Shown: piece by piece, positions 35,013 to 45,503 of the stretch
Numbering within the stretch: position 1 is the stretch's first letter
Layout of the letters: each line of letters starts with the position of its first letter
DNA from: Methylobacterium bullatum
GTDB lineage: Bacteria; Pseudomonadota; Alphaproteobacteria; Rhizobiales; Beijerinckiaceae
NCBI GenBank assembly: GCA_902712845.1
Contig: LR743504.1
Location: 3,074,001 to 3,138,000, forward strand
Reading direction: 5' to 3'
DNA: 64,000 bases
Notes under the pieces: generated by a model
Seen by the model: only the letters and a program-made list of their open reading frames with translations
What the model was told of the DNA's origin: nothing
Databases searched by the model: none
Program-made: the position numbers and the translations under genes

Positions 35013-35849
35013 ATGGCCTTGAAGACATTCAAACCGGTCACGCCGAGCCTTCGCCAGCTCGTGCTCGTCGACCGCCGTGAGCTCTACAAGGGCAAGCCGG
35101 TCAAGAAACTCACCGAGGGCAAGTCGTCGTCCGGCGGCCGCAATAACCTCGGTCGCATCACCGTCCGCTTCCGCGGCGGTGGACACAAGCGCACCCTGCG
35201 CAACGTCGATTTCAAGCGTCGTGAGCAGCTCGGCGTGGCCGCCACCGTGGAGCGGATCGAATACGATCCCAACCGCACGGCGTTCATCGCGCTGATCACG
35301 TTCCCCGACGGCGTGCAGAGCTACATCCTGGCTCCTCAGCGTCTGTCGCCGGGCGACAAGGTGATCGCCGCCGAGCAGGTCGACATCAAGCCGGGCAATG
35401 CCGGTCCGGTGGGCAACATGCCGGTGGGCACGATCGTCCACAACGTCGAACTGAAGATCGGCAAGGGCGGCGCGATCGCCCGTTCCGCCGGAAACTACGC
35501 TCAGATCGTCGGACGCGACCAGGGATACGTCACCCTGCGTCTGAACTCGGGCGAGCAGCGCCTGGTCCACGGCAATTGCTTCGCCAGTGTCGGTGCGGTG
35601 TCGAACCCGGACCACATGAACATCTCGCTCGGCAAGGCCGGCCGCAATCGCTGGCTCGGCAAGCGCCCGCACGTTCGCGGCGTTGCCATGAACCCGGTCG
35701 ATCACCCGCACGGCGGCGGTGAGGGTCGTACCTCGGGCGGCCGTAACCCGGTCACGCCCTGGGGCGTGCCCACCAAGGGGAAGAAGACCCGCTCGAATAA
35801 GCGGACCGATGTCTTCATCCTCGCCAGCCGTCACAACCGCAAGAAGTAA
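35013..35849 (+). CDS. rplB: Large ribosomal subunit protein L2
   Basis: This 278-residue protein near the peptidyl transferase centre has [35 protein letters not shown] and the signature [23 protein letters not shown] lies 9 nt before the ATG. The frame is open upstream to 34956, but family length and N-terminus ([17 protein letters not shown]) fix the start. Confidence 0.99.
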   Translation: MALKTFKPVTPSLRQLVLVDRRELYKGKPVKKLTEGKSSSGGRNNLGRITVRFRGGGHKRTLRNVDFKRREQLGVAATVERIEYDPNRTAFIALITFPDGVQSYILAPQRLSPGDKVIAAEQVDIKPGNAGPVGNMPVGTIVHNVELKIGKGGAIARSAGNYAQIVGRDQGYVTLRLNSGEQRLVHGNCFASVGAVSNPDHMNISLGKAGRNRWLGKRPHVRGVAMNPVDHPHGGGEGRTSGGRNPVTPWGVPTKGKKTRSNKRTDVFILASRHNRKK

Positions 35850-35854
35850 CCCTC

Positions 35855-36133
35855 ATGGCACGCTCGCTCTGGAAGGGGCCGTTCATCGACGGCTACCTCC
35901 TCAAGAAGGCTGAGACCGCTCGCGGATCCAGCCGCAACGAAGTCATCAAGATCTGGAGCCGTCGCTCCACGATCCTGCCGCAGTTCGTCGGGCTCACCTT
36001 CGGTGTGCACAACGGACAGAAGCATATCCCGGTCTACGTGTCCGAGGAGATGGTCGGTCATAAGTTCGGCGAGTTCTCGCCGACCCGTACCTTCCACGGC
36101 CACGCAGCCGACAAGAAGGCGAAGAGGCGCTGA
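35855..36133 (+). CDS. rpsS: Small ribosomal subunit protein S19
   Basis: This 92-residue head protein begins [15 protein letters not shown]. It contains [23 protein letters not shown] and [19 protein letters not shown]. It starts 5 bp after rplB, and its stop nearly abuts the rplV start. Confidence 0.99.
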   Translation: MARSLWKGPFIDGYLLKKAETARGSSRNEVIKIWSRRSTILPQFVGLTFGVHNGQKHIPVYVSEEMVGHKFGEFSPTRTFHGHAADKKAKRR

Positions 36134-36134
36134 G

Positions 36135-36521
36135 ATGGGCAAGCAAGCCACCCCCCGCGCGCTCCCCGAGAACGAGGCGAAGGCCGTCGCGCGCATGCTG
36201 CGCGTGAGCCCTCAGAAGCTCAATCTCGTTGCGCAACTCATCCGCGGTAAGAAGGTCGAGTCGGCTCTGGCCGACCTGGAATTCTCCCGCAAGCGGATCG
36301 CCCGCGAGGTCAAGAAGTGCCTCGAGAGCGCCATCGCCAATGCCGAGAACAACCATGACCTCGATGTCGACGATCTCGTCGTCTCCGAGGCCTTCGTCGG
36401 CAAGGCACTCGTGCTCAAGCGTTTCCACGCTCGTGCCCGTGGCCGCGGCGCCCGCATCCTGAAGCCCTTCGCGAACCTCACCATCGTGGTGCGCGAAGTC
36501 CCGACCGCCGAAGCGGCGTGA
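36135..36521 (+). CDS. rplV: Large ribosomal subunit protein L22
   Basis: This 128-residue protein reaches into the exit tunnel through its beta-hairpin ([20 protein letters not shown]). Its N-terminal part has [24 protein letters not shown]. The start one base after the rpsS stop implies coupling. The length is slightly above the E. coli protein because of an N-terminal extension. Confidence 0.99.
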   Translation: MGKQATPRALPENEAKAVARMLRVSPQKLNLVAQLIRGKKVESALADLEFSRKRIAREVKKCLESAIANAENNHDLDVDDLVVSEAFVGKALVLKRFHARARGRGARILKPFANLTIVVREVPTAEAA

Positions 36522-36531
36522 GGAGGACCTG

Positions 36532-37272
36532 ATGGGCCAGAAAGTCAATCCGATCGGTCTGCGGCTCGGTATCAACCGGACCTGGGACTCCCGCTGGTTC
36601 GCCCAGAAGGGTGAATACGCGAAGCTCATGCACGAGGACGTCGCCATCCGCGCCGCCCTCATGAAGCAGCTGAAGCAGGCTGCTGTCTCCAAGATCGTCA
36701 TCGAGCGTCCGCACCGGAAGTGCCGCGTCACCATCCACTCGGGCCGTCCGGGCGTGGTGATCGGCAAGAAGGGCGCGGATATCGAGAAGCTGCGCAAGCT
36801 CGTCGGCACCCTGACCAAGGCCGACGTGACGATCAACATCGTCGAGGTGCGCAAGCCCGAGATCGATGCCACCCTGGTGGCCGATTCGATCGCCCAGCAG
36901 CTTGAGCGCCGTGTCGCCTTCCGTCGTGCCATGAAGCGCGCCGTGCAGTCGGCCATGCGTCTCGGTGCCGAAGGCATCCGGATCAATTGCTCGGGTCGCC
37001 TTGGCGGCGCTGAGATCGCTCGTCAGGAATGGTACCGCGAAGGTCGCGTCCCTCTGCATACCCTGCGCGCGGATGTCGATTACGGCGTGGCGACCGCCTT
37101 CACGACCTACGGGACGTGCGGAATCAAGGTGTGGGTGTTCAAGGGCGAAATCCTCGAGCACGACCCGATGGCGCAGGACAAGCGCGCTCAGGAAGAAGGC
37201 GGCCGTTCGGGCGGACGTCGCGAGCGCGATGGCGAGGGTGGCCGCGAGCGCGGCCGGCGCGAACACGCCTGA
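36532..37272 (+). CDS. rpsC: Small ribosomal subunit protein S3
   Basis: This 246-residue protein of the mRNA entry site has a KH domain with [11 protein letters not shown] (GxxG loop). The C-terminal domain contains [20 protein letters not shown] and [24 protein letters not shown] basic Arg/Gly/Glu-rich tail of about 35 residues follows, typical of alphaproteobacteria. AGGAGG lies before the ATG. Confidence 0.99.
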   Translation: MGQKVNPIGLRLGINRTWDSRWFAQKGEYAKLMHEDVAIRAALMKQLKQAAVSKIVIERPHRKCRVTIHSGRPGVVIGKKGADIEKLRKLVGTLTKADVTINIVEVRKPEIDATLVADSIAQQLERRVAFRRAMKRAVQSAMRLGAEGIRINCSGRLGGAEIARQEWYREGRVPLHTLRADVDYGVATAFTTYGTCGIKVWVFKGEILEHDPMAQDKRAQEEGGRSGGRRERDGEGGRERGRREHA

Positions 37273-37321
37273 GGCGTGATCGCGTACGCCCGTTAGCCAT
37301 AGAAGGTGTTGAGAGGCTGCC

Positions 37322-37735
37322 ATGTTGCAACCCAAGAAGACCAGGTTTCGTAAGCAGTTCAAGGGTCGCATCCACGGTGCGGCCAAGGGCGGCTTCGACC
37401 TCAATTTCGGGACGTTTGGCCTAAAGGCCATCGAGCCCGAGCGCGTTACCGCACGTCAGATCGAGGCGGCCCGCCGCGCGATCACCCGTGAGATGAAGCG
37501 CCAGGGCCGTGTCTGGATCCGGATCTTCCCGGATGTTCCGGTCACGGCGAAGCCCACCGAAGTCCGCATGGGCTCCGGTAAGGGTGCACCCGAGTTCTGG
37601 GCTGCCCGCGTGCATCCCGGACGTATCATGTTCGAAGTCGACGGCGTCGCCGAGGACATCGCCAAGGAGGCCCTGCGCCTCGGTGCGGCGAAGCTCCCGA
37701 TCCGCACGCGCGTCGTTCAGCGCATCGCTGACTAA
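37322..37735 (+). CDS. rplP: Large ribosomal subunit protein L16
   Basis: This 137-residue protein contacts A-site tRNA. It begins [19 protein letters not shown] and contains [20 protein letters not shown] and [21 protein letters not shown] substrate arginine for the YcfD-type hydroxylase lies in the RMGSG region. Spacing to rpsC is 49 bp with no terminator. Confidence 0.99.
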   Translation: MLQPKKTRFRKQFKGRIHGAAKGGFDLNFGTFGLKAIEPERVTARQIEAARRAITREMKRQGRVWIRIFPDVPVTAKPTEVRMGSGKGAPEFWAARVHPGRIMFEVDGVAEDIAKEALRLGAAKLPIRTRVVQRIAD

Positions 37736-37747
37736 GGGGAGGGGATC

Positions 37748-37963
37748 ATGAAGTCGTCACAGAGACAGTCGGATCTGGCCGCCCTGTCGCCCGATCAGCT
37801 GAACGATGAGCTGCTGAACCTGAAGAAGGAGCAGTTCAACCTGCGCTTCCAGGGCGCCACCGGCCAGCTCGAGAACGTCGCACGGGTCCGTGAGGTCCGC
37901 CGCGATATCGCCCGCGTTCGCACTCTCCAGCGTCAGAAGACGCTGAAGTCCGCGCAGGCCTGA
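37748..37963 (+). CDS. rpmC: Large ribosomal subunit protein L29
   Basis: This 71-residue two-helix protein at the tunnel exit shows the family pattern [23 protein letters not shown] and [30 protein letters not shown] precedes the ATG. Confidence 0.98.
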   Translation: MKSSQRQSDLAALSPDQLNDELLNLKKEQFNLRFQGATGQLENVARVREVRRDIARVRTLQRQKTLKSAQA

Positions 37964-37973
37964 GGAGTACACC

Positions 37974-38240
37974 ATGCCGAAGCGCGTATTGCAGGGCGTC
38001 GTCGTCAGCGACAAGGGCGAGAAGACCATCGTCGTGAAGGTGGAGCGTCGCTTCACCCATCCGGTGATGAAGAAGACCGTCCGTCGCTCGAAGAACTACC
38101 ACGCCCACGACGAGACCAACATCGCCAAGGTCGGCCAGACCGTGTCGATCGAGGAATGCCGTCCGTTCTCGAAGACCAAGACCTGGAAGCTCATCGAAGG
38201 TGGCGCAGCCGCCGTGGAAGCGCCTTCCGCCGAAGCGTGA
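37974..38240 (+). CDS. rpsQ: Small ribosomal subunit protein S17
   Basis: This 88-residue OB-fold protein begins [18 protein letters not shown]. It has [26 protein letters not shown] and [15 protein letters not shown]. It is the last gene before a strong terminator, so in this genome the S10 unit ends here. Confidence 0.99.
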   Translation: MPKRVLQGVVVSDKGEKTIVVKVERRFTHPVMKKTVRRSKNYHAHDETNIAKVGQTVSIEECRPFSKTKTWKLIEGGAAAVEAPSAEA

Positions 38241-38258
38241 GACCGATGCAGTGTTATT

Positions 38259-38290
38259 AAAGCGGGCGCAGCTTCTGCGCCCGCTTTTTT
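38259..38290 (+). terminator. Strong Rho-independent terminator after rpsQ
   Basis: A 13-bp perfect stem, AAAGCGGGCGCAG (38259-38271) with its complement (38275-38287), 3-nt loop CTT, ends in a run of six T. It is one of the strongest terminators in the window. Confidence 0.95.
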
Positions 38291-38763
38291 GCGTGTTATG
38301 TCGACCCGTGAAGAACGGGCGTCTCATCGAGGTGCACGGCCTCCTATGGTCGCCCCATCCGACCGATCCAGCCTAATCGAATCAGGCGGCCTCGACCGCG
38401 AGCACATATTCAGTTTCAGCGTACGACGCGTGACACCGAGGGTGCCCGCCAGGCTGGCTCTCGCCGTCGGAGCCGACTGCGCGGGCACTTCCAAATGAAG
38501 CCCCGTCCTGGATTGCCGTCTGCAGCGCAGCTGCGCGTCTTTGCTCTTGCGCCGCGCTTCCCTCTCTAGTAATAGGCCGGGCTTCGCGACATGCAAAAGG
38601 GTGTTCGCACCCTTGGACCGCGGCGACCGCGCCGGCGTTGAGAAACGCCGAATGCGCGGTCCTTCTATATGAGCCGGGGACATCAGATCCCCATCAGACG
38701 TCGTCCGCCGGACAATACCGTCCGTGTGCGGAAACCCGTCTGAAACAAGGAAAGGTCACTCTC
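38291..38763 (+). other. Unusual 470-bp gap between the S10 and spc gene groups
   Basis: No convincing gene on either strand. A perfect 12-bp palindrome GCGCAGCTGCGC lies at 38525-38536. A promoter must exist here for rplN onward; the best candidate is TTGCGC (38547-38552), 17 nt, TAATAG (38570-38575), which would leave a leader of about 180 nt. Confidence 0.4.
38547..38575 (+). promoter_or_regulatory. Candidate promoter of the spc gene group
   Basis: TTGCGC and TAATAG are separated by 17 nt, downstream of the rpsQ terminator and upstream of rplN. The -35 is only half conserved. Confidence 0.35.
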
Positions 38764-39132
38764 GTGATCCAGATGCAGACGAATCTGGACGTCGCCGACA
38801 ATTCTGGTGCGCGTCGCGTGATGTGCATCAAGGTTCTCGGCGGGTCGAAGCGCAAGTATGCCGGAGTCGGCGACATCATCGTCGTCTCGGTGAAGGAGGC
38901 CATTCCCCGCGGCCGCGTGAAGAAGGGCGACGTCATGAAAGCCGTCGTCGTTCGCACCGCCAAGGAAGTGAAGCGCGCCGACGGATCCGTGATCCGGTTC
39001 GACAAGAACGCCGCTGTCCTGATCAACAATCAGAAAGAGCCGATCGGCACCCGTATCTTCGGACCCGTGCCGCGCGAGTTGCGCGCCCGGAACCACATGA
39101 AGATCATCTCGCTCGCTCCGGAGGTGCTGTGA
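38764..39132 (+). CDS. rplN: Large ribosomal subunit protein L14
   Basis: This 122-residue protein, with a GTG start giving [27 protein letters not shown], is exactly the family length. [22 protein letters not shown] and [26 protein letters not shown] follow. AAGGAAAGG lies 8 nt before the GTG. The stop shares a base with the rplX start (TGATG). Confidence 0.98.
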   Translation: MIQMQTNLDVADNSGARRVMCIKVLGGSKRKYAGVGDIIVVSVKEAIPRGRVKKGDVMKAVVVRTAKEVKRADGSVIRFDKNAAVLINNQKEPIGTRIFGPVPRELRARNHMKIISLAPEVL

Positions 39133-39449
39133 TGGCTGCCAAGGTCAAGAAGGGCGACAAGGTCGTCATTCTCACCGGACGCGACAAGGGTCGCTCCGGC
39201 GAGGTCATCCAGGTGATGCCGAAGGAAGACCGTGCGCTCGTGCGCGGGGTCAATTTGGTCAAGAAGCACCAGAAGCAGACGCAGAACCAGGAAGGCGGCA
39301 TCATCTCCAAGGAAGCCGCGATTCATCTGTCCAACATCGCGATCGCCGACCCCAAGGACGGTCAGCCCACGCGCGTTGGATTCCGCATTCTCGACGACGG
39401 CCGCAAGGTCCGGTTCGCCAAGCGCTCGGGGGATCTGATCGATGGCTGA
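39132..39449 (+). CDS. rplX: Large ribosomal subunit protein L24
   Basis: This 105-residue KOW-domain protein, an early 50S assembly initiator, has [28 protein letters not shown] and [26 protein letters not shown]. The start is coupled to rplN; the end overlaps rplE by 8 bp. Confidence 0.98.
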   Translation: MAAKVKKGDKVVILTGRDKGRSGEVIQVMPKEDRALVRGVNLVKKHQKQTQNQEGGIISKEAAIHLSNIAIADPKDGQPTRVGFRILDDGRKVRFAKRSGDLIDG

Positions 39450-40008
39450 GAAGAACAACGACGCGTACACCCCTCGTCTGCGCAAGCATTACGATGAGGT
39501 CGTCCGCCAGAAGCTGATCGAAGAGTTCGGCTACAAGAACCCCATGCAGGTCCCGGTCATCGAGAAGATCGTGATCAACATGGGTGTCGGCGAGTCCACC
39601 GCCGATTCCAAGAAGGCCTCCATCGCCGCCGGCGACCTTGCGCTGATCGCCGGCCAGAAGCCGGTCATTACCAAGGCCCGCAAGGCCATCGCGACCTTCA
39701 AGGTCCGCGAAGGTATGCCGATCGGCTGCAAGGTCACGCTGCGCAAGCACCGGATGTACGAGTTCATGGATCGCCTGATCACCATCGCGCTCCCGCGCGT
39801 TCGTGACTTCCGCGGCCTGAACCCCCGTTCGTTCGACGGCAACGGCAACTACGCGTTGGGCCTCAAGGAGCACCTCGTGTTCCCGGAGATTTCCTACGAC
39901 AAGGCCGATGCCACCTGGGGCATGGACATCGTGATCCAGACATCGGCTCGCACCGATGCCGAGGCGCGTGCGCTCCTCTCGCAATTCCGATTCCCGTTCC
40001 GGCAGTAA
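39442..40008 (+). CDS. rplE: Large ribosomal subunit protein L5
   Basis: This 188-residue 5S rRNA-binding protein contains [40 protein letters not shown] and [15 protein letters not shown]. The start lies inside the rplX end. A short polar N-terminal extension is present relative to E. coli. Confidence 0.99.
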   Translation: MAEKNNDAYTPRLRKHYDEVVRQKLIEEFGYKNPMQVPVIEKIVINMGVGESTADSKKASIAAGDLALIAGQKPVITKARKAIATFKVREGMPIGCKVTLRKHRMYEFMDRLITIALPRVRDFRGLNPRSFDGNGNYALGLKEHLVFPEISYDKADATWGMDIVIQTSARTDAEARALLSQFRFPFRQ

Positions 40009-40047
40009 GGGCTGAAAAGCGCTTAGACGCGGACACTGGAGAGAGAC

Positions 40048-40353
40048 ATGGCAAAGAAAAGCTCAGTCGAGAAGAACAACCACCGCAAGGAACTCGTGAA
40101 GCGGTTCGCCGCCAAGCGTAAGGCCCTCCTTGCCACGGCCAACAACGAAGGCCTCGAGATGGAGGAGCGCTTCGAAGCGCGCCTCAAGCTCGCGGAACTG
40201 CCCCGCAACTCGTCGGCGACCCGTATCCGCAACCGTTGCGGCATCACGGGACGTCCCCGCGCTTTCTACCGCAAGATGGGCATCTCGCGCGTGGCGCTTC
40301 GGGAACTTGGCAATCGGGGTCTCATCCCCGGTCTGGTCAAGTCGAGCTGGTAA
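40048..40353 (+). CDS. rpsN: Small ribosomal subunit protein S14 (zinc-free type)
   Basis: This 101-residue protein is the long, zinc-independent form: only one cysteine is present ([21 protein letters not shown]), not the CxxC pairs of the short form. It ends [11 protein letters not shown] as in other proteobacteria. The 39-bp gap from rplE has GGAGAGA before the ATG. Confidence 0.99.
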   Translation: MAKKSSVEKNNHRKELVKRFAAKRKALLATANNEGLEMEERFEARLKLAELPRNSSATRIRNRCGITGRPRAFYRKMGISRVALRELGNRGLIPGLVKSSW

Positions 40354-40365
40354 GGAGCAGACACC

Positions 40366-40761
40366 ATGGTCAACGATCCCGTGGGTGATATGCTCACCCG
40401 CATCCGCAACGGCCAGATGCGCCGCCGCAACGTCGTTCAGACGCCCGGCTCGCGTCTCCGTGCGAGCGTTCTCGACGTCCTCAAGGCTGAGGGCTACATC
40501 CGCGATTACGCCACGACCGATTTCGGCAACGGCCGCACCGAGTTCTCGATCGAGCTCAAGTACTATGACGGCCAGCCCGTCATCCGCTCGATCCAGCGCG
40601 TCTCGAAGCCCGGCCGCCGCGTCTATTCGGCCGTGACCGAACTTCCCCGCGTCGCCGATGGCCTCGGCGTCACCATCGTGTCCACCCCGCAGGGCGTCAT
40701 GGCCGACCACGAGGCGCGTGAGCGCAACGTCGGCGGCGAAGTGCTCTGCAAGGTGTTCTGA
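40366..40761 (+). CDS. rpsH: Small ribosomal subunit protein S8
   Basis: This 131-residue protein begins [19 protein letters not shown]. It has [32 protein letters not shown] and ends with the conserved [10 protein letters not shown]8 is the usual repressor of the spc operon through the rplE region. Confidence 0.99.
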   Translation: MVNDPVGDMLTRIRNGQMRRRNVVQTPGSRLRASVLDVLKAEGYIRDYATTDFGNGRTEFSIELKYYDGQPVIRSIQRVSKPGRRVYSAVTELPRVADGLGVTIVSTPQGVMADHEARERNVGGEVLCKVF

Positions 40762-40783
40762 TCTCGGACTTGGAGGAAAGGCA

Positions 40784-41317
40784 ATGTCTCGCGTAGGCAA
40801 GAAGCCCGTTCCCGTCCCGTCCGGTGTGACGGCCACGGTGACCGGTCAGACGGTAACGATGAAGGGCTCCAAGGGTGAGCTCAAATACGTCGTCCCCAAT
40901 GTGGTGGACGTGAAGTTCGAGGACGGCGCCGTCTCGGTGCTGCCCAAGAACCAGACCAAGGAGGCCCGCTCGCTGTGGGGCACCTCCCGGGCTCAGGTGG
41001 CGAACCTCGTCGAGGGCGTCTCCAAGGGGTTCGAGAAGAAGCTCGAGATCACCGGTGTCGGCTATCGTGCCGCCATGGCCGGCAAGGCCCTCAAGCTCTC
41101 CCTCGGCTACAGCCATGACATCGAGTACGAGATCCCGGTCGGGATCACGATCGCGGTGCCCAAGCCCACCGAGATCGTCATCTCCGGCATCGACCGGCAG
41201 GTGGTGGGACAGGTGGCAGCCGAGATTCGCGATTATCGCGGTCCCGAGCCCTACAAGGGCAAGGGCGTGCGGTACGCGGGTGAGTTCATCTTCCGCAAGG
41301 AAGGCAAGAAGAAGTAA
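40784..41317 (+). CDS. rplF: Large ribosomal subunit protein L6
   Basis: This 177-residue two-repeat protein begins [19 protein letters not shown]. It contains [23 protein letters not shown] and the C-terminal [29 protein letters not shown] lies before the ATG; an open frame continues upstream but is not used. Confidence 0.99.
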   Translation: MSRVGKKPVPVPSGVTATVTGQTVTMKGSKGELKYVVPNVVDVKFEDGAVSVLPKNQTKEARSLWGTSRAQVANLVEGVSKGFEKKLEITGVGYRAAMAGKALKLSLGYSHDIEYEIPVGITIAVPKPTEIVISGIDRQVVGQVAAEIRDYRGPEPYKGKGVRYAGEFIFRKEGKKK

Positions 41318-41329
41318 GGGCCGGCCATC

Positions 41330-41692
41330 ATGTCACGCAAAATCGATGCACTCGACCGCCGCAAGGCGCGTGTGCGCCGCGCGCTGCGGGCGGCGGCGAA
41401 TGGACGGCCCCGGCTCTCGGTGTTCCGTTCCTCCAAGCAGATCTACGTCCAGGTCATCGACGACGCCGAGGGCAAGACCCTCGCCGCCGCCTCGACCCTC
41501 GACAAGGATCTCCGCTCGGGCCTGAAGACCGGTGCCGATACGGCAGCGGCCGCGGCCGTCGGCAAACTCGTCGCCGAGCGCGCCAAGGCCGCCGGAGTCA
41601 CCAAGGTGATCTTCGACCGCTCGGGCTACATCTATCACGGGCGCGTCAAGGCGCTCGCCGACGCCGCCCGTGAGGGTGGCCTCGAGTTCTAA
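41330..41692 (+). CDS. rplR: Large ribosomal subunit protein L18
   Basis: This 120-residue 5S rRNA-binding protein has [31 protein letters not shown] and [28 protein letters not shown]. It starts 12 bp after rplF; 93 bp separate it from rpsE. Confidence 0.99.
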   Translation: MSRKIDALDRRKARVRRALRAAANGRPRLSVFRSSKQIYVQVIDDAEGKTLAAASTLDKDLRSGLKTGADTAAAAAVGKLVAERAKAAGVTKVIFDRSGYIYHGRVKALADAAREGGLEF

Positions 41693-41785
41693 GACCAGGC
41701 GGAGAGGGGCGGCGCACGCCGTCCCTCGGACAAGCTATCAAGCGAGCGGGCGCCGCCGCCCGCGTCAGTGAGACAGGATTCAAAC

Positions 41786-42373
41786 ATGGCACGTGAACGG
41801 GAAGGCGGTGGCCGCGGCCGCCGCGATGAGCGCGAGGAGCGCGACAGCGAATTCGTGGACAAGCTCGTCCACATCAACCGCGTCGCCAAGGTGGTGAAGG
41901 GTGGCCGTCGCTTCGGTTTCGCCGCCCTCGTCGTCGTCGGCGATCAGAAGGGTCGCGTCGGATTCGGCCACGGCAAGGCACGCGAAGTGCCGGAAGCCAT
42001 CCGCAAGGCTACGGAAGCCGCCAAGCGCGGTCTCGTCCGTGTCGCACTGCGCGAGGGCCGCACCCTCCACCACGACGTCTACGGACGTCACGGCGCCGGC
42101 AAGGTCATCCTGCGCGCCGCCCCCCAGGGTACCGGCATCATCGCCGGCGGCCCGATGCGCGCCGTCTTCGAGACGCTGGGCATGCAGGACGTCGTAGCCA
42201 AGTCGCTCGGCTCGTCGAACCCCTACAACCTCGTCCGCGCCACCTTCGAGGCGCTGAAGAACGAGGACAGCCCGCGCGCCGTCGCGGCCCGTCGGGGTCT
42301 CAAGGTGTCGACGCTTCAGGCTCGCCGTCGCGATGCCGATCCGTCCGACCTGTCCGAAGCCGCAGTCGCTTAA
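41786..42373 (+). CDS. rpsE: Small ribosomal subunit protein S5
   Basis: This 195-residue fidelity protein has [31 protein letters not shown] and [14 protein letters not shown]. Arg/Glu-rich N-terminal and Ala/Asp-rich C-terminal extensions make it longer than the E. coli protein, as in other alphaproteobacteria. ATG at 41786 is preferred over one six codons earlier because it gives the standard MARERE start. Confidence 0.98.
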   Translation: MAREREGGGRGRRDEREERDSEFVDKLVHINRVAKVVKGGRRFGFAALVVVGDQKGRVGFGHGKAREVPEAIRKATEAAKRGLVRVALREGRTLHHDVYGRHGAGKVILRAAPQGTGIIAGGPMRAVFETLGMQDVVAKSLGSSNPYNLVRATFEALKNEDSPRAVAARRGLKVSTLQARRRDADPSDLSEAAVA

Positions 42374-42385
42374 GGGGAGGGTGCA

Positions 42386-42577
42386 ATGGCAACGAAGACT
42401 CTCCGCGTCGAGCAGATCGGCTCGCCGATCCGCCGCGAGGGCGACCAGCGCGCGACGCTGATCGGCCTCAAGCTCAACAAGCTGCACCGGGTGGCCACGC
42501 TGGAGGATACGCCCTCCGTGCGCGGAATGATCCGCAAGGTGCACCACCTCGTGCGCGTCCTCGACGACGCGGCCTGA
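42386..42577 (+). CDS. rpmD: Large ribosomal subunit protein L30
   Basis: This 63-residue protein shows the family pattern [31 protein letters not shown] and ends [24 protein letters not shown] lies before the ATG. Confidence 0.98.
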   Translation: MATKTLRVEQIGSPIRREGDQRATLIGLKLNKLHRVATLEDTPSVRGMIRKVHHLVRVLDDAA

Positions 42578-42588
42578 GGGAGGGCATC

Positions 42589-43086
42589 ATGAAACTGAAC
42601 GAAATCCACGATAACGACGGCGCGACCAAGAACCGGATGCGCGTCGGCCGGGGCATCGGCTCCGGCAAGGGCAAGACCGCGGGTCGCGGCGTCAAGGGTC
42701 AGAAGGCCCGTACCGGCGTCTCGATCAAGGGCTTCGAGGGCGGCCAGATGCCGCTTCACCGTCGCCTGCCCAAGCGCGGCTTCAACAACCTGTACTCCAC
42801 GGACCTGAACGAGGTGAACCTCGGTCGCGTCCAGCAGGCTGTCGATGCCGGCCGTCTCGACGCTTCGGCGGTGGTCACGGTCGAGTCCCTCGTCACCGCC
42901 GGAATCATCGCCCGTCCCCGTGACGGCGTGAAGCTGCTCGGCGTCGGCGAACTGACCGCGAAGCTCTCCTTCGAGGTCACCCGCGCGTCGAAGTCGGCGG
43001 TCGAGGCTGTCGAGAAGATCGGCGGCACGGTCAACGTCGCTTACGGTGCCGGCATCTCCACCCGCGGCAAGCCTGCCGCGGAATAA
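42589..43086 (+). CDS. rplO: Large ribosomal subunit protein L15
   Basis: This 165-residue protein begins [20 protein letters not shown]. The glycine/lysine-rich extended arm ([20 protein letters not shown]) is followed by [27 protein letters not shown] lies before the ATG. secY follows after 149 bp. Confidence 0.99.
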   Translation: MKLNEIHDNDGATKNRMRVGRGIGSGKGKTAGRGVKGQKARTGVSIKGFEGGQMPLHRRLPKRGFNNLYSTDLNEVNLGRVQQAVDAGRLDASAVVTVESLVTAGIIARPRDGVKLLGVGELTAKLSFEVTRASKSAVEAVEKIGGTVNVAYGAGISTRGKPAAE

Positions 43087-43144
43087 GTCTTCCGACGCCG
43101 CTGTTGCGTAGCGTCGGGGCAGACTTTAAGTCGAAGCTCTGAGC

Positions 43145-43184
43145 GGCGGCCCGTGCGACCTGCGCGTGGCCGCCGTTTCAGTTT
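43145..43184 (+). terminator. Hairpin between rplO and secY
   Basis: GGCGGCC (43145-43151) pairs with GGCCGCC (43168-43174) over a 16-nt loop, followed by GTTTCAGTTTG. A smaller hairpin CCGACGC/GCGTCGG precedes it (43092-43117). They may reduce read-through from ribosomal genes into secY. Confidence 0.35.
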
Positions 43185-43235
43185 GTTCGGGGGTGATTCA
43201 ACCCCCAATCTGGATCGATTTCAGGAACGGGTGCC

Positions 43236-44573
43236 ATGGCCTCAGCCGCCGAGCAGCTTGCCGCGAACCTCAATTTTGGGGCCATCGCCAAGGCCGACGA
43301 GCTCAAGAAGCGCATCTGGTTCACGCTGGGTGCGCTCGTGGTGTTCCGCCTCGGCACCTACATCCCGATTCCCGGCATCGACCCCGAGCAGTTCGCGCGG
43401 AACTTTCAGCAGCAGGCCGGCGGCGTCCTTGGGCTGTTCAACATGTTCTCCGGCGGTGCCGTCGAGCGCATGGCGATCTTTGCCCTCAACATCATGCCGT
43501 ACATCTCGGCCTCCATCATCATTCAGCTACTCACCTCGGTGATCCCGAGCCTGGAGACGCTGAAGAAGGAGGGGGAGTCTGGCCGCAAGGTCATCAACCA
43601 GTACACCCGCTATCTCACGGTGGTCCTGGCGCTGGTGCAGAGTTGGGGCATCGCCTTCGGTCTCCAGAGTTCGAGCGCCGCGATCGATCCGGGTCCGTTC
43701 TTCATCCTGTCCACCGTGATCACACTCACGGGTGGAACCCTGTTCCTGATGTGGATCGGCGAGCAGATCACGTCGCGCGGCATCGGCAACGGTTCCTCCC
43801 TCATCATCTTCGCCGGTATCGTCGCCCATCTGCCCACCGCCATCGTGGGTGCGCTCGAACTGAGCCGGACCGGTGCTCTGTCCGCCGCCGTGATCCTCGG
43901 CGTCGGCCTCGCGGCCATCGTCCTCGTCTACTTCATCGTGTTCATGGAACGGGCCCAGCGCCGGCTTCTCATCAACTACCCCAAGCGCCAGGTCGGCAAC
44001 CGCATGTACGAGGGGCAGACCTCGTTCCTGCCGCTGAAGCTGAACACCGCCGGCGTGATCCCGCCGATCTTCGCCTCCTCGCTGCTCCTGCTGCCCGCCA
44101 CCGTGGCGAGCTTCTCGGCCAATAACGGTGGCACCGGGGTGCTGGCGACGATCACCACCTATCTCGGCCATGGCCGGCCGCTCTACATGGTCCTCTACGC
44201 GGCGCTGATCATCTTCTTCGCGTTCTTCTACACGGCGGTCGTCTTCAATCCGCAGGAGACGGCGGACAACCTGAAGAAGCAGGGCGGCTTCATCCCCGGC
44301 ATCCGTCCGGGCGAGCGGACCGCCGCCTTCATCGACAAGGTGCTGACGCGGATCACGCTGATCGGCGCCCTGTATTTGACTTTCGTCTGCCTTGTGCCGG
44401 AGATCCTGGCCTCCTACGCATCGGCGAGCCTCGGATTCGGCGGCACCTCGCTTCTCATCGTCGTCTCTGTGACGATGGATACGGTAGCCCAGGTGCATGG
44501 ACATCTGATGGCCCACCAGTATGAGGGCCTCGTGAAGAAGGCGAAGCTGCGCGGTGCCACACGGCGCCGCTGA
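43236..44573 (+). CDS. secY: SecY protein translocase channel
   Basis: This 445-residue protein with ten expected membrane helices includes the N-terminal RIWFTLGALVVFRLGTYIPIPGID. NIMPYISASIIIQLLTSVIPSLE covers helix 2. The cytosolic loops contain KRQVGNRMYEGQTSFLPLKLNTAGVIPPIFASS and QEGGFIPGIRPGERT-like KKQGGFIPGIRPGERTAAF. It forms the inner-membrane channel with SecE (9361-9663) and SecG. It ends the spc group, before adk. Confidence 0.99.
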   Translation: MASAAEQLAANLNFGAIAKADELKKRIWFTLGALVVFRLGTYIPIPGIDPEQFARNFQQQAGGVLGLFNMFSGGAVERMAIFALNIMPYISASIIIQLLTSVIPSLETLKKEGESGRKVINQYTRYLTVVLALVQSWGIAFGLQSSSAAIDPGPFFILSTVITLTGGTLFLMWIGEQITSRGIGNGSSLIIFAGIVAHLPTAIVGALELSRTGALSAAVILGVGLAAIVLVYFIVFMERAQRRLLINYPKRQVGNRMYEGQTSFLPLKLNTAGVIPPIFASSLLLLPATVASFSANNGGTGVLATITTYLGHGRPLYMVLYAALIIFFAFFYTAVVFNPQETADNLKKQGGFIPGIRPGERTAAFIDKVLTRITLIGALYLTFVCLVPEILASYASASLGFGGTSLLIVVSVTMDTVAQVHGHLMAHQYEGLVKKAKLRGATRRR

Positions 44574-44601
44574 GGCGCCCGAGACGACGCCGAATGACCA
44601 G

Positions 44602-44627
44602 GACGATGCCGGCAGGCATCGTCTTCT
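44602..44627 (+). terminator. Hairpin between secY and adk
   Basis: GACGATGCC (44602-44610) pairs perfectly with GGCATCGTC (44615-44623), loop GGCA, followed by TTCT. It is terminator-like with a short U-tract and may act as an attenuator. Confidence 0.55.
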
Positions 44628-44689
44628 CCGTGCCCTGAACGCCTGAACCACAACGCCCGAAGCGGCCACCGGACGAGGACAACGACGCT

Positions 44690-45292
44690 ATGCGGATCAT
44701 TCTGCTCGGACCACCTGGAGCCGGTAAGGGAACCCAGTCGGCCCGGATCGTCGAGCGTTTCGGCATTCCGCAGCTTTCCACGGGCGACATGCTGCGCGCG
44801 GCCGTGGCCGCCGGGACCCCCGTCGGCCTCGAAGCGAAGTCGATCATGGAGAGCGGTGGCCTGGTTCCGGATTCCGTCGTGGTCGGAATCGTCGCCGACC
44901 GGATCGAGGAGGCGGATGCCCGCCCCGGCTTCATTCTCGACGGGTTCCCCCGCACAGTCGAGCAGGCCGCGGCCCTGGACAGGATGCTGGCCGAGAAGAA
45001 CCTGCAGCTGGACACGGTCGTCGAATTCGCGGTGAACGAGGAGATCCTCGTCGGGCGCATCGCTAAGCGCGCCGCCGAAACCGCCGCACGCGGCGAACCC
45101 GTCCGCAAGGACGACACGCCCGAAGTGTTCAAGACGCGCCTCGCCGCCTTCCGCGCGCAGACGGCGCCGCTATCCGCCTATTATGCGAACCTCGGCATGC
45201 TCCGGACCGTCGATGGCATGAAGCCGGTGGACGAGGTGACGAACGAGGTGATGGCTCTCCTCGAACCTCTGGCCAGCACCACCGCGTCCTGA
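44690..45292 (+). CDS. adk: Adenylate kinase
   Basis: This 200-residue enzyme interconverts ATP + AMP with 2 ADP. P-loop [11 protein letters not shown] (7-17), the AMP-site [16 protein letters not shown] and LDGFPRT are present. The LID is the short non-zinc form (no four-Cys cluster). Placement between secY and rpsM is common in alphaproteobacteria. Confidence 0.98.
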   Translation: MRIILLGPPGAGKGTQSARIVERFGIPQLSTGDMLRAAVAAGTPVGLEAKSIMESGGLVPDSVVVGIVADRIEEADARPGFILDGFPRTVEQAAALDRMLAEKNLQLDTVVEFAVNEEILVGRIAKRAAETAARGEPVRKDDTPEVFKTRLAAFRAQTAPLSAYYANLGMLRTVDGMKPVDEVTNEVMALLEPLASTTAS

Positions 45293-45312
45293 AATCGTCG
45301 ACTCGGTGGTCG

Positions 45313-45341
45313 TTGACAATGTCGTCGGGTCGCGCTAGCAG
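45313..45341 (+). promoter_or_regulatory. Promoter of the rpsM-rpsK (alpha) group
   Basis: A perfect TTGACA (45313-45318), 17-nt spacer and TAGCAG (45336-45341) lie right after adk and about 160 bp before rpsM. This is the best -35 in the window. Confidence 0.65.
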
Positions 45342-45503
45342 GCCCTTATTCGTCCATGCGTGATGGGTCTGGAGTGCCTTCGTTCAAGAGGCGCTGCGGG
45401 CCGATTTGTCGTTATGGGCGGCGCGCAGGGGCCGGCCTCCACCGGACGCGCGTGACACAGCAGGGCCGGACCGCAGCGTCCGAACGCCCAATGGAGTGAG
45501 ACC

